Positions 33,863 through 43,423 of a stretch of DNA of 64,000 nucleotides are shown piece by piece (position 1 is the first letter of the stretch; the number at the start of each line of letters is the position of its first letter). The notes beneath the pieces are model-generated. The model did no database searches, was not told the DNA's origin, and was given only the letters and a program-made list of their open reading frames with translations. Source of the DNA: Leclercia sp. 29361 (lineage in GTDB: Bacteria; Pseudomonadota; Gammaproteobacteria; Enterobacterales; Enterobacteriaceae); contig NZ_CP049786.1 of NCBI RefSeq assembly GCF_011290365.1, positions 620,001 through 684,000 of the forward strand, written 5' to 3'. The position numbers were made by a program, and so were the translations under genes.

Positions 33863-35866
33863 CTAGCGAAGTGTCTGCGCGAGATAGCTCAGCTTGAGCT
33901 GCCAGCGTTGCCAGCGGCTGGCCTTCTGCGATGAGGAGTTTCCCTGCACCGCCAGCTGACGGATCAGCTGCTCCGGGCTCATCCACAAACCGCTCTGCCA
34001 GTCGATATAACGCGGATAGGCCACCAGCGTCAGGTAGACCAGCGCGGCCAGCGGCAGGGTACGCTGACGGCGCTCAGCAGGGTGGATATCTTCGGTCAGC
34101 CCCCAGCCGCTGTAGAACGGCTGGCCCCAGGTGGTAACCTTTACCCCCTGCACCAGCGCTTCGAACCCGCTCAGGGAGGTCATGGTATGCAGCTCGTCGA
34201 CATGGGGATAGAGGCTGGTCAGGCCAAGATCCAGCACCTGGCTGTCCACGCAGCTCGCCAGGCATTCGGCCGAGATGGCACCGGCCCGGTTGCCCGCCAC
34301 CACGTCCGGGTGCGGTTTAAACAGGATATGCGCCTCGGGCCGGGCAGCGCGCACCGCCCATAGCAGCTGCTCGTTGCTGCGGATCACCGGGCTACCGGTA
34401 AGGATCGAGGCATCGCCATCGACCTGACCCACCACCAGCACCAGCGAACGTCCGTCGCCGGGCGGCGTGAAGGGCTGGACGGTGCCAACGTTATATTTGC
34501 TGACCCCATGCTGGCGGAGCAGATCCACCAGCGCCGCACCGCGCGCCAGCGCCTGCTCGTTGAGCGGCTGCTCATTAAGCAATTGCTCCAGCCCGCTCGG
34601 ACGGCGGCTGTCGAAATAGATCCCCACCGGATCGATGGAGAGCGAAGAGGGGCGGCACAGGTTCGAGCCCAGCCCCCGGGAGCGAATAAAGCCATCTTCC
34701 ACCCGGATCGGGTTTGCCAGCTCAGGATAACGGCTGCCCCAGACCAGCACCTGCTCGTCGGCGGCCAGCTGTGCAGGCGGAGTGCGCACGAAGCGCAGCT
34801 CCGTGGCCAGCGGCTGGCAGAAGGCGCGCATAAAGGCGCGCTTCCACAGCGAGAAACCCACCATATAGAGGCGGCGATAGCGCGGAGTCGGGGTCAGCTG
34901 ACCCGCTATGACTTCCAGCACCTGCTCCACTTCGCAACGCTGGCCCAGGACCGGATCCAGATAGCGGGGATAGAGGATTAACGCCGCCGCCACCAGCTGC
35001 GGCAGGCTAATTTGGGCCTGACGACGTTCACACTGTTTGCTGTCGTGGGTCAGCCCCCAGCCGGCGTAAAACGGCATGCCGAAGCAGTACACCGCTTTGC
35101 CCAGCAGCAGGGCTTCAAACCCCATCTGCGAGGAGACGGTATAGACCGCCTCCACCTCATTCAGCAGGGCATGGGGATGGCAGTGCTCGGTGACCAGCTC
35201 CACGTCATCCAGCTGCATCTGCGCCAGCACGCCGCGTTTCTTGCCCAGCCGGGTATCCGGATGGGTGCGCAGCAGCAGGCGGGCGTCAGGGTGGTTACGC
35301 CGCGCTGCCGCGACCATCTCAATAAAATCCGCCTCGCTGGCGAGCGCACCGGGGATGGAGAGATCCCCTGCCACCTGGTCGATCAGCAGCACCTTAGGGC
35401 GGGTGTCATTATGCAGACGGGCAGCCAGCGCGTCGGGCAGGCCGCTGTCGGCGGCATAACAGTTGTACTTGGTGATGCCCAGGCGCAGCAGTTCAGAGAT
35501 GAGTGCGTCGGCCCGCGCCAGCATGCTGTCATCGCACGGCGTGGCGATCAGCTGCTCCAGGCGGCTCGGCTGGCGAGCGTCGTAGTAAATGCCCACAGGA
35601 TCGGCGATCAGGGAGACGGCCTTGCCCCCTCTGGCAGGATGGCCGATATACCCGATAAAGCCATCCTCCAGCTGCCAGTACGGCAGGCCGAGATCGTGGG
35701 CTTTCTGTTTGATCTGTCGGGTATTGGCTTTCTGGCCCCAGCCGACCAGCACATCGTCCTGCGCCAGCCGCATGCCCGTTTTGAAGGCGTGTAGCGGACG
35801 GCCAAGCATCGGCTCGAGCTGTGCTTTTCGGGCCAGGATCCCGGCTGAACCTGTGTAAAATTTCAT
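33863..35866 (-). CDS. kpsC: Capsule Kdo-linker polymerase KpsC
   Basis: A 667-residue protein with two homologous PF05159-type halves. Each half shows the same motif chain: WQLEDGFIGYIG/RVEDGFIRSRGLG, DPVGIYYDAR/DPVGIYFDSR, LLRTHPDTRLG/LFKPHPDVVAG, TVSSQMGFEALLLGK/TMTSLSGFEALVQGV and PFYAGWGLT/PFYSGWGLT. KpsC alternates beta-2,4 and beta-2,7 Kdo linkages on the lipid anchor. ATG 35866 is preferred; an ATG 15 bp upstream is possible. A strong terminator hairpin sits between rmlC and kpsC. Confidence 0.94.
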   Translation of the reverse strand: MKFYTGSAGILARKAQLEPMLGRPLHAFKTGMRLAQDDVLVGWGQKANTRQIKQKAHDLGLPYWQLEDGFIGYIGHPARGGKAVSLIADPVGIYYDARQPSRLEQLIATPCDDSMLARADALISELLRLGITKYNCYAADSGLPDALAARLHNDTRPKVLLIDQVAGDLSIPGALASEADFIEMVAAARRNHPDARLLLRTHPDTRLGKKRGVLAQMQLDDVELVTEHCHPHALLNEVEAVYTVSSQMGFEALLLGKAVYCFGMPFYAGWGLTHDSKQCERRQAQISLPQLVAAALILYPRYLDPVLGQRCEVEQVLEVIAGQLTPTPRYRRLYMVGFSLWKRAFMRAFCQPLATELRFVRTPPAQLAADEQVLVWGSRYPELANPIRVEDGFIRSRGLGSNLCRPSSLSIDPVGIYFDSRRPSGLEQLLNEQPLNEQALARGAALVDLLRQHGVSKYNVGTVQPFTPPGDGRSLVLVVGQVDGDASILTGSPVIRSNEQLLWAVRAARPEAHILFKPHPDVVAGNRAGAISAECLASCVDSQVLDLGLTSLYPHVDELHTMTSLSGFEALVQGVKVTTWGQPFYSGWGLTEDIHPAERRQRTLPLAALVYLTLVAYPRYIDWQSGLWMSPEQLIRQLAVQGNSSSQKASRWQRWQLKLSYLAQTLR

Positions 35867-35883
35867 GTGCGCTCTGTGCATCA

Positions 35884-35911
35884 GAAAACGCCCCGCGTCA
35901 CTGCGGGGCGT
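35884..35911 (-). terminator. Rho-independent terminator between rmlC and kpsC
   Basis: ACGCCCCGC and GCGGGGCGT form a perfect 9-bp GC-rich stem with a 6-nt loop (35888-35911). On the minus strand it is followed by TTTTCTG. It lies inside the presumed capsule transcript, so kpsC-kpsS expression would require antitermination, readthrough or a local promoter. Confidence 0.8.
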
Positions 35912-35916
35912 GTGAC

Positions 35917-36465
35917 TCAGAAGTACTCTGCGTCAGGGAAGGATTTGGCCACGCTGTCTTTGGCGGAGGTGAGGATCTCGCTGTCGATTTCTGGCCATGT
36001 AATTCCAATGGTCTCATCGTTCCAGCGGATACCGCGGTCGCTCTCCGGCGCATAGTAGTTGGTGGTTTTGTACAGGAATTCTGCGGTGTCGCTCAGGGTC
36101 ATAAAGCCGTGGGCGAAACCTTCCGGGATCCACAGCTGACGCTTGTTCTCACCCGACAGATGCACACCCACCCACTGACCGAAGGTCGGGGAGTCTTTAC
36201 GGATATCCACCGCCACGTCGAATACTTCCCCGGCCACGCAACGGACCAGTTTGCCCTGCGCATGTGGCGCCAGCTGGTAGTGCAGGCCACGTAACACGCC
36301 CTTTGAGGATTTGGAGTGGTTGTCCTGGACGAAGTTTACGCTGCGGCCAATGGCGGCTTCGAACTGCTGGTGGTTAAAGCTTTCGAAGAAGAAACCACGG
36401 TCATCGCCAAACACTTTTGGCTCAAAGATAAATACGTCGGGAATTGCGGTCTGAATTACGTTCAT
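35917..36465 (-). CDS. rmlC: dTDP-4-dehydrorhamnose 3,5-epimerase
   Basis: A 182-residue cupin epimerase. It carries FEPKVFGDDRGFFFESFNHQ, the catalytic His in GVLRGLHYQLAPHAQGKLVR and the Tyr in FLYKTTNYYAP. The start at 36465 (MNVIQTAIPDVFIF) gives the usual family length; an in-frame extension upstream lacks support. It is third enzyme of dTDP-L-rhamnose synthesis. It follows rmlA by 52 bp. Confidence 0.95.
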   Translation of the reverse strand: MNVIQTAIPDVFIFEPKVFGDDRGFFFESFNHQQFEAAIGRSVNFVQDNHSKSSKGVLRGLHYQLAPHAQGKLVRCVAGEVFDVAVDIRKDSPTFGQWVGVHLSGENKRQLWIPEGFAHGFMTLSDTAEFLYKTTNYYAPESDRGIRWNDETIGITWPEIDSEILTSAKDSVAKSFPDAEYF

Positions 36466-36517
36466 GGTGACAGCCTGATTCATAAATGGGGCTTCACGCC
36501 CCATGAGTTAATGATGA

Positions 36518-37390
36518 CTACTTGAGCATTTTCAGCAGATATTGCCCGTACGCATTCTTCGCCAGCGGCGCGGCTAATTTGCGCACCTGATCGGCATCGA
36601 TAAACTTCAGACGGTAGGCAATCTCTTCAGGACAGGCCACTTTCAGCCCCTGACGGGTTTCGATGGTCTGGATGAAGTTGCTGGCCTCAATCAGGCTCTC
36701 ATGGGTGCCGGTATCAAGCCAGGCATAACCACGGCCCATCATGGCGACTGACAAATCGCCCTGCTCAAGGTAGATGCGGTTCACGTCGGTGATTTCCAGC
36801 TCGCCGCGCGGCGATGGTTTCAGGCTTTTGGCAATCTCAACCACGCGGTTGTCGTAGAAGTAGAGGCCGGTTACCGCATAGTTGCTCTTCGGTTCCAGCG
36901 GCTTCTCTTCCAGGGAGATCGCGGTGCCTGCATGGTCAAACTCCACCACGCCATAACGCTCAGGATCATGTACATGATAGGCAAAGACGGTGGCGCCCGC
37001 AGTTTTCGCCGCGGCGGCTTCCAGCTGTTTCTGCAGATCGTGACCGTAGAAGATGTTGTCGCCCAGCACCAGCGCGCAGTCGTCGCTGCCGATGAACTCT
37101 TCACCGAGGATAAAGGCCTGAGCCAGACCGTCCGGGCTTGGCTGCACTTTGTACTGCAGGTTCAGGCCCCACTGGCTGCCGTCACCGAGCAGTTGCTCAA
37201 AGCGCGGCGTATCCTGCGGGGTGCTGATGATCAGGATATCGCGGATACCGGCCAGCATCAGGGTGCTCAGCGGGTAGTAGATCATCGGTTTGTCGTAGAT
37301 CGGCAGCAGCTGTTTGCTCACCGCCATGGTGACCGGATAGAGACGAGTCCCTGACCCACCGGCCAGAATAATACCTTTACGCTTGTTCAT
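36518..37390 (-). CDS. rmlA: Glucose-1-phosphate thymidylyltransferase
   Basis: A 290-residue nucleotidyltransferase with [17 protein letters not shown] at the N-terminus, [31 protein letters not shown] and [13 protein letters not shown], all RmlA hallmarks. It makes dTDP-glucose from dTTP and glucose 1-phosphate, the first step of the rhamnose pathway. It is separated from rmlD by an 87-bp gap holding a short AGGGC/GCCCT hairpin. Confidence 0.96.
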   Translation of the reverse strand: MNKRKGIILAGGSGTRLYPVTMAVSKQLLPIYDKPMIYYPLSTLMLAGIRDILIISTPQDTPRFEQLLGDGSQWGLNLQYKVQPSPDGLAQAFILGEEFIGSDDCALVLGDNIFYGHDLQKQLEAAAAKTAGATVFAYHVHDPERYGVVEFDHAGTAISLEEKPLEPKSNYAVTGLYFYDNRVVEIAKSLKPSPRGELEITDVNRIYLEQGDLSVAMMGRGYAWLDTGTHESLIEASNFIQTIETRQGLKVACPEEIAYRLKFIDADQVRKLAAPLAKNAYGQYLLKMLK

Positions 37391-37477
37391 AATCCTTCAT
37401 TTCTTCTGTTTGGTTACATGTTCCGGGAGGGCAAAACGCCCTACAACAAGGCATGCATAGCATACCCTGGGCTGCAT

Positions 37478-38365
37478 TTATTTCCCGAGAATTTCGGCCA
37501 GCATGCGATCCACGCCGATAGTCCAGTCCGGCAGCGTCATCCCGAAGGTGCGCTGGAACTTGCTGGTATCGAGACGTGAGTTATGCGGACGTTTTGCCGG
37601 GGTCGGGAAGGCGCTGGTCGGGACGGCGTTCACCTGGGTTACGGCCAGCTCAACGCCTGCCGCACGAGCGGTGGCGAATACGCGCTGGGCATAGTCGAAC
37701 CAGGTGGTGGTGCCGGAAGCGATCAGGTGATAAAGCCCGGCCACTTCAGGTTTATCCTGCGCGATACGGATTGCATGTGCGGTGCAGTCGGCCAGCAGCT
37801 CTGCTCCGGTCGGGGCACCAAACTGATCGTTAATGACCGACATCTCGCTACGCTCTTTACCAAAACGCAGCATGGTTTTAGCGAAGTTGGCGCCGCGAGC
37901 GGCATACACCCAGCTGGTACGGAAGATCAAGTGACGGAAGCAGAGCGCAGCAGCCTGTTCACCCGCCAGCTTGGTTTCGCCGTAGACGTTCAGCGGGGCG
38001 GTCTGGTCTGTCTCGACCCACGGCTTTTCGCCGCTGCCGTTAAAGACATAGTCGGTGGAGTAGTGCACCAGCCACGCGCCCAGCGCTTCGGCCTCTTTGG
38101 CGATGGCGGCAACGCTGGTGGCGTTGAGCAGCTCGGCAAAGTCACGCTCGCTCTCGGCTTTATCCACCGCGGTATGGGCGGCGGCGTTGACGATCACGTC
38201 CGGCTTTAGCAGACGCACGGTCTCGGCCACGCCTTCCGGGTTGCTGAAGTCACCGCAGTACTCGGTAGAGTCAAAATCTACCGCCGTAATACGTCCCAGC
38301 GGCAGCAGCGCGCGCTGCAGCTCCCAGCCCACCTGGCCATTTTTGCCGAACAGCAGAATATGCAT
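37478..38365 (-). CDS. rmlD: dTDP-4-dehydrorhamnose reductase
   Basis: A 295-residue short-chain reductase. It has LLFGKNGQVGWELQ for NADPH, YSTDYVFNGSG with the catalytic Tyr region and NVYGETKLAGEQA (YxxxK). It catalyses the last step to dTDP-L-rhamnose. The start at 38365 shares one base with the rmlB stop (TGATG), so the pair is translationally coupled. Confidence 0.95.
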   Translation of the reverse strand: MHILLFGKNGQVGWELQRALLPLGRITAVDFDSTEYCGDFSNPEGVAETVRLLKPDVIVNAAAHTAVDKAESERDFAELLNATSVAAIAKEAEALGAWLVHYSTDYVFNGSGEKPWVETDQTAPLNVYGETKLAGEQAAALCFRHLIFRTSWVYAARGANFAKTMLRFGKERSEMSVINDQFGAPTGAELLADCTAHAIRIAQDKPEVAGLYHLIASGTTTWFDYAQRVFATARAAGVELAVTQVNAVPTSAFPTPAKRPHNSRLDTSKFQRTFGMTLPDWTIGVDRMLAEILGK

Positions 38366-39450
38366 CAGTTGCGCTCCTGGTAGTTCTTCGCGATCCAGTC
38401 CTGATAACTGCCGCTTTTCACGTTGTTGACCCACTGCTGGTTATCCAGATACCACTGCACGGTTTTGCGGATGCCGGACTCGAAGGTCTCCTGCGGCTGC
38501 CAGTTCAGCTCGTGGCTCATTTTGCTGGCATCGATGGCATAGCGACGGTCGTGGCCCGGGCGGTCAGTCACGTAGGTGATCTGGTCGCGGTAGGAGCCGG
38601 TTTTCGGCACCATCTCGTCGAGCAGATCGCAGATGGTGTGGACCACGTCCAGGTTCTGCTTCTCGTTGTGGCCGCCGATGTTGTAAGTCTCGCCTACCAC
38701 GCCGGTGGTGACTACGGTGTAGAGCGCACGGGCGTGATCTTCGACGTACAGCCAGTCGCGGATCTGATCGCCTTTGCCATAGATTGGCAGCGCCTTGCCG
38801 TCCAGCGCGTTGAGGATCACCAGCGGGATCAGCTTCTCAGGGAAGTGATACGGGCCGTAGTTGTTGGAGCAGTTGGTGACGATGGTCGGCAGGCCATAGG
38901 TACGACGCCATGCGCGCACCAGATGATCGCTGGAGGCTTTCGACGCCGAGTACGGGCTGCTTGGCGCGTACGGGGTGGTTTCGGTGAACAGCGGTAACTC
39001 AGTGCCTGCGCTCACTTCATCCGGGTGTGGCAGATCGCCATACACTTCGTCGGTAGAAATGTGGTGGAAACGAAACACCTGCTTGCGGGTTTCATCCAGC
39101 TCGCTCCAGTAGGCACGGGCTGCTTCGAGCAGCGTGTAGGTGCCGACGATATTGGTTTCGATAAAATCGGCCGGGCCGGTGATGGAGCGATCCACGTGGC
39201 TCTCGGCGGCCAGGTGCATCACCGCATCCGGCTGGTGGGTGGCAAAGACCCGGTCCAGCTCCGCACGGTTACAGATATCTACCTGCTCAAAGGCGTAGCG
39301 GTCGCTTGCGGCTACGTCGGCCAGGGATTCGAGGTTGCCCGCATAGGTAAGCTTATCAAGGTTGATCACCGCATCCTGAGTGTCACGGATGATATGGCGA
39401 ACAACAGCAGAACCGATAAAACCGGCTCCACCGGTTACAAGAATTTTCAT
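38365..39450 (-). CDS. rmlB: dTDP-glucose 4,6-dehydratase
   Basis: A 361-residue SDR dehydratase: [18 protein letters not shown] for [26 protein letters not shown] (Thr-Asp-Glu catalytic) and [15 protein letters not shown] (YxxxK). The start is at 39450, the standard MKILVTGG terminus. It is the first gene of the rml block downstream of the AT-rich serotype genes; 212 bp of AT-rich DNA without a gene precede it and could hold an internal promoter. Confidence 0.96.
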   Translation of the reverse strand: MKILVTGGAGFIGSAVVRHIIRDTQDAVINLDKLTYAGNLESLADVAASDRYAFEQVDICNRAELDRVFATHQPDAVMHLAAESHVDRSITGPADFIETNIVGTYTLLEAARAYWSELDETRKQVFRFHHISTDEVYGDLPHPDEVSAGTELPLFTETTPYAPSSPYSASKASSDHLVRAWRRTYGLPTIVTNCSNNYGPYHFPEKLIPLVILNALDGKALPIYGKGDQIRDWLYVEDHARALYTVVTTGVVGETYNIGGHNEKQNLDVVHTICDLLDEMVPKTGSYRDQITYVTDRPGHDRRYAIDASKMSHELNWQPQETFESGIRKTVQWYLDNQQWVNNVKSGSYQDWIAKNYQERN

Positions 39451-39662
39451 AAGCGTTTTTTCTTTTATTTTGGATGAGGTGGTAACTGGAGCCAAGTTTA
39501 ACTATCCGTTCTTGAGGCTGGCAATACAGAGCTACCAGGATTGTATAAATTAAGAATTGAAGCTTTCTAAAAAGTTCTGGTTTGGCCCGCTTAGGGTTAT
39601 TTTACTTGGCATGATGCTCAGTTCGTTTTGGCCAAGAGTGAAACATTATTTCTGTCTCTAAA

Positions 39663-41168
39663 CTACGCGAATTCGATTTTATTCGTTTCTTTTTCAGCAA
39701 TATCAAAGACATAAGATGGATTAAGTACTTTCATGCAATCGGCTAATGCTTCAGGATCCACTAACAAACTAACTGGCACTTCAAACGGTCTGTCTGAAGT
39801 AAGCGGTACCGCGTTATCTATATAGGGCTTTTTACCGGCGGCCAGAGAATCAATATGCCATTGTGACCATGCCTCCCAATATTTTTGTCGCTGTGGTGAT
39901 ACCCCCATATGCGTGTAGCCAGTCGACATTGATGTCATCAGAGAATCGGGACGATGACTGCCAAGCGTTAAGGGTTGATTGACCTTCTTAATTGCTTTAG
40001 TTCCAAAAACAAGTTTTAGACGAGCCAGGAATTCACTGTCAGCACCAGTTCGCACACAATCCCATGCGCCTGCTTTACGTATTACCTGCTCTCGTCGAAA
40101 AAGAGGGGATGCAGGATTAAGACGTGTTAAAGGGTAAACTGGCCGTGCGTAAAAAACGCCATCATCTTGCATACGAACCCAGTTAGACACAGTACAAACT
40201 ATGGTTGAGTCAGACAGCATAGGGGCAAGTTGCCGACTTAGTTTCTCAGGATGACACCAGTCATCTGAGTCATGGCAAGTCACAAAATCTCCCTTTGCTT
40301 GCGCTAAACCAATCCTTTTGGCGGCATAGGTTCCTACATTTCGCGGTAACCTCAGCAGTGTGATGCGATTGTCTCGACGAGCTAATCTTTCCAGTCGTTC
40401 CGGTGTGTCATCGCTACTGGCATCATCCACAATTATCAATTCCAGAGACTGATAGCTTTGCGCCAGAATGGAAGATATAGCCACTTCTGCACGATATCCG
40501 GTGTTGTATGTGGTCATTAACACCGAAATCAGAGGACCTGATCGTGCCTCCGTCACTTTAGCTGCCCTAAGGTTAAGCGGCGATGGAGCTAGCGAAGAGT
40601 TAACTAAGCTTAGTGGCGGAAGACTATGCGTCTGCAGAAAATTATTCAGCCGTTGCAACTGGATTTCGGGTGTGCTGTTGAAGGTATTTGTTTGCATGAG
40701 CAAAAGCTCGGGATCGATCTCTACAATATTGGAGGGTAATTGCTCAACCATGCTACGTGCCTGGGCAAGATGGCCATTTCGCAATAGTAGTGCGATATGC
40801 ATAGCCGGAGGCGCTTTGGGCAACCCTTCTAGCAACATTAGTGCATCTTGCGGCATAAAAGGTGCTAGGCCTTTCACCAAAGCCATTCTTTGCCGAAAAC
40901 GAGTATGTTGTTTCTGGAAAGAAGTCACAATTTCTCGAGCAGCATTAATCTCACCACATGCAGCCAGCGATACGGCTTTAGCCAGGCTTGTACGCCAGCA
41001 TGAAGGCTTAGCGGGTTGCCGAGCTACTGAGCGATACATATTCAGTTGGTACATAGCCCATAGCTTTTTCCTTGCTTCTCGTCTGGATTGCCGGTGGTTG
41101 ACCGTAGCTATAGCATGCGTGAAGCGATTCTGCCGATATTGCCATAAGAAACGTAGATGGTTGAGCAT
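39663..41168 (-). CDS. GT2-type glycosyltransferase with helical N-terminal domain
   Basis: A 501-residue protein. The first 200 residues are helical and look like a solenoid (RQRMALVKGLAPFMPQDALM, IALLLRNGHLAQARSMVEQL). The rest is a GT-A fold family 2 transferase beginning PLISVLMTTYNTGY, with IIVDDASSDDT and the DxD-type metal site HDSDDW. The C-terminal part contains TGADSEFLARL, the usual acceptor-side acidic motif. It likely adds one sugar of the capsule repeat or initiates the chain. The donor is unknown. Confidence 0.85.
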   Translation of the reverse strand: MLNHLRFLWQYRQNRFTHAIATVNHRQSRREARKKLWAMYQLNMYRSVARQPAKPSCWRTSLAKAVSLAACGEINAAREIVTSFQKQHTRFRQRMALVKGLAPFMPQDALMLLEGLPKAPPAMHIALLLRNGHLAQARSMVEQLPSNIVEIDPELLLMQTNTFNSTPEIQLQRLNNFLQTHSLPPLSLVNSSLAPSPLNLRAAKVTEARSGPLISVLMTTYNTGYRAEVAISSILAQSYQSLELIIVDDASSDDTPERLERLARRDNRITLLRLPRNVGTYAAKRIGLAQAKGDFVTCHDSDDWCHPEKLSRQLAPMLSDSTIVCTVSNWVRMQDDGVFYARPVYPLTRLNPASPLFRREQVIRKAGAWDCVRTGADSEFLARLKLVFGTKAIKKVNQPLTLGSHRPDSLMTSMSTGYTHMGVSPQRQKYWEAWSQWHIDSLAAGKKPYIDNAVPLTSDRPFEVPVSLLVDPEALADCMKVLNPSYVFDIAEKETNKIEFA

Positions 41169-41182
41169 GATACAAGTCCGCC

Positions 41183-42367
41183 TTAAGCGTCGGTACCAAA
41201 GAGATCGCGGGTATAAACCTTAGTTTCAACCTCAGCCAGATCAGGAACGTGACGGTTGGCTACAATGACATCGGCTTGTTGTTTGAAGACTTCAATATTG
41301 TGTTCTACCCGCGAACCGAAGAACTGTTCTTCCTTGAGTACCGGTTCATACACAATCACTTCTATGCCTTTGGCCTTGAGACGCTTCATCACACCCTGAA
41401 TACTACTGGCGCGGAAGTTGTCACTACCTGCTTTCATGATCAGACGATAGATACCAACAACTTTAGGATTGCGGCGCAAAATATCGTCGGCCACAAAATC
41501 TTTACGCGTTGTATTAGCATCTACAATTGCACGAATCAGACTTTGTGGGACGTCCCGATAGTTCGCCAGAAGTTGTTTGGTATCTTTCGGAAGACAATAA
41601 CCCCCATAACCGAAAGAAGGGTTGTTGTAGTGATTGCCAATACGGGGATCCAAACCGATTCCTTCAATAATCTGCCGGGTATCTAATCCATGAATAGCTG
41701 CGTAGGTATCCAGTTCGTTGAAATAGGCTACCCGCATGGCGAGATAGGTATTGGCAAATAATTTAACGGCTTCAGCTTCGGTACTATCGGTTAACAGCAC
41801 AGGAGCATCCTTGCGGATGGCTCCTTCACGTAACAGATTAGCGAAGGTCTGAGCCCGCTCGCTTCGCTCGCCTACGACAATGCGTGAGGGGTAGAGGTTG
41901 TCGTGCAGCGCTTTACCTTCTCGTAAAAACTCTGGCGAGAAGATGAGGTTATCGCAGCCTAACTCTCGCTTAAGACGTTCAGTAAACCCTACAGGAACAG
42001 TGGATTTAATTACCATTACGGCAGAAGGATTAATTGCCATAACATCTCGCACCACCGTTTCGACCGAGCTGGTATTAAAGTAATTTGTTACCGGATCATA
42101 GTCAGTAGGGGTGGCAATAATAACGAAATCCGCATCCTGGTACGCCTCATGTTTATCGAGGGTTGCCCGCAAATTAAGCGGGCGTTGAGACAAGTATTCC
42201 TGAATTTCCGTATCAACGATGGGGGAGATGGCATCGTTGATTAATTGCACTTTTTGTGGGTCAATATCTAAAGCTATGACTTTATGATGTTGGGCTAAAA
42301 GGATTGCATTAGATAATCCAACATAACCTGTTCCAGCGATGCATATTGAATGAGTCGATGTATTCAT
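41183..42367 (-). CDS. ugd: UDP-glucose 6-dehydrogenase
   Basis: A 394-residue enzyme: [18 protein letters not shown] for [26 protein letters not shown] with the catalytic Glu, and [15 protein letters not shown] with the catalytic Cys. It makes UDP-glucuronate for the capsule. This copy lies inside the serotype block, separate from any chromosomal ugd, which points to a glucuronate-containing polymer. It is 14 bp from the GT gene downstream. Confidence 0.95.
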   Translation of the reverse strand: MNTSTHSICIAGTGYVGLSNAILLAQHHKVIALDIDPQKVQLINDAISPIVDTEIQEYLSQRPLNLRATLDKHEAYQDADFVIIATPTDYDPVTNYFNTSSVETVVRDVMAINPSAVMVIKSTVPVGFTERLKRELGCDNLIFSPEFLREGKALHDNLYPSRIVVGERSERAQTFANLLREGAIRKDAPVLLTDSTEAEAVKLFANTYLAMRVAYFNELDTYAAIHGLDTRQIIEGIGLDPRIGNHYNNPSFGYGGYCLPKDTKQLLANYRDVPQSLIRAIVDANTTRKDFVADDILRRNPKVVGIYRLIMKAGSDNFRASSIQGVMKRLKAKGIEVIVYEPVLKEEQFFGSRVEHNIEVFKQQADVIVANRHVPDLAEVETKVYTRDLFGTDA

Positions 42368-42383
42368 GATAAAAACAAAAAAC

Positions 42384-43382
42384 CTATTTTGAATTTCTAA
42401 TAATGGTAATTTTATTATTTAAGTTAGAGATCATTGCTGCTGCGTGACTTGCTTTTTTTGATATCTCAAGGGCAAAGAAATCTTCAACGTCATGACTTAG
42501 GGTATCTGTGATTTTATCTGTAAGGCATGGCACCATATTTAATGTTGGTTTACCCATTACCTTTGGCAGGAAATTATGATGGGGTGAACCGTTGGAATCA
42601 TTAGTGAAACTTAATGCTCTGAAATACATTGGCATGCGTGAATCTAATATCACTGGGTAACGTTCATCAACTTTTGTATGATTATTTGTGTTAAGTACAT
42701 GGAAAGTTTTTTTATCAACCACATCACCATTTTGGATTAAATTGATATAAGCTAATCCTTGTGCTGCTTTTGGGAAATAGCAGTGTCGAATATCATTAAC
42801 AGCTAATGTTGCAGGATCAACATAGCCTTCAAATCCATATGCAAATGAAATACACATGCCTTTCATTTGAGGGGAAAGATATTTTCCTGTTTCGGTGATG
42901 AAATTGTCGCTAAGTGCATCATCATCATCTAATCTAACAGTTGCAAAAGAACATTGACTACTAGAGCAGTGTTTATTTGCATAATTGATAATGGTATGCT
43001 TAATGGCTTCGTTCATATTTTTGAAGCTATCATCTGAAGGATCGATCAATGTAGACTTAATAGCTAAAGTTTCCATCGCACCATGAATAGTGTTCTTATT
43101 AAAAGAATCTTTTAAAATGGCCAATCTATTTTTAAAAATTTCAGGGAGAGCATCTGATACTAAAATCAAAAAAGTAAAATCTATATTGTCTTCGTTAGCG
43201 ATTTTTTGATCCATAAGCGACTGCATGCAAAATTTTTCAAATGTATTGAATCTGAATGCTAGACGTTCGTAGTCGAATATTTTTCCTGCCATTTCTTGGA
43301 GATCTGATGAGGATGAATTCCAAGCTCCGGAGCCAGGTTGTATAACTGAAAATCGTACAATAACAAAAACATGTTTTTTCAT
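42384..43382 (-). CDS. Putative rhamnosyltransferase-type glycosyltransferase
   Basis: A 332-residue protein of the type annotated as putative rhamnosyl transferase (PF11316-like). It has [53 protein letters not shown] and the metal site [13 protein letters not shown]. Strong AT bias. With rmlBDAC in the same locus, dTDP-rhamnose is the obvious donor. That remains inference because the family also contains other specificities. Confidence 0.75.
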   Translation of the reverse strand: MKKHVFVIVRFSVIQPGSGAWNSSSSDLQEMAGKIFDYERLAFRFNTFEKFCMQSLMDQKIANEDNIDFTFLILVSDALPEIFKNRLAILKDSFNKNTIHGAMETLAIKSTLIDPSDDSFKNMNEAIKHTIINYANKHCSSSQCSFATVRLDDDDALSDNFITETGKYLSPQMKGMCISFAYGFEGYVDPATLAVNDIRHCYFPKAAQGLAYINLIQNGDVVDKKTFHVLNTNNHTKVDERYPVILDSRMPMYFRALSFTNDSNGSPHHNFLPKVMGKPTLNMVPCLTDKITDTLSHDVEDFFALEISKKASHAAAMISNLNNKITIIRNSK

Positions 43383-43423
43383 GATTCAATAGCCACAATA
43401 AAAGGTGATGTAAAGTGTTATAA

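Noticed and set aside
39451..39662. A gene in the AT-rich gap between the GT2 gene and rmlB
   Set aside because: No frame with a start and ribosome site of useful length; treated as intergenic, possibly with a promoter.
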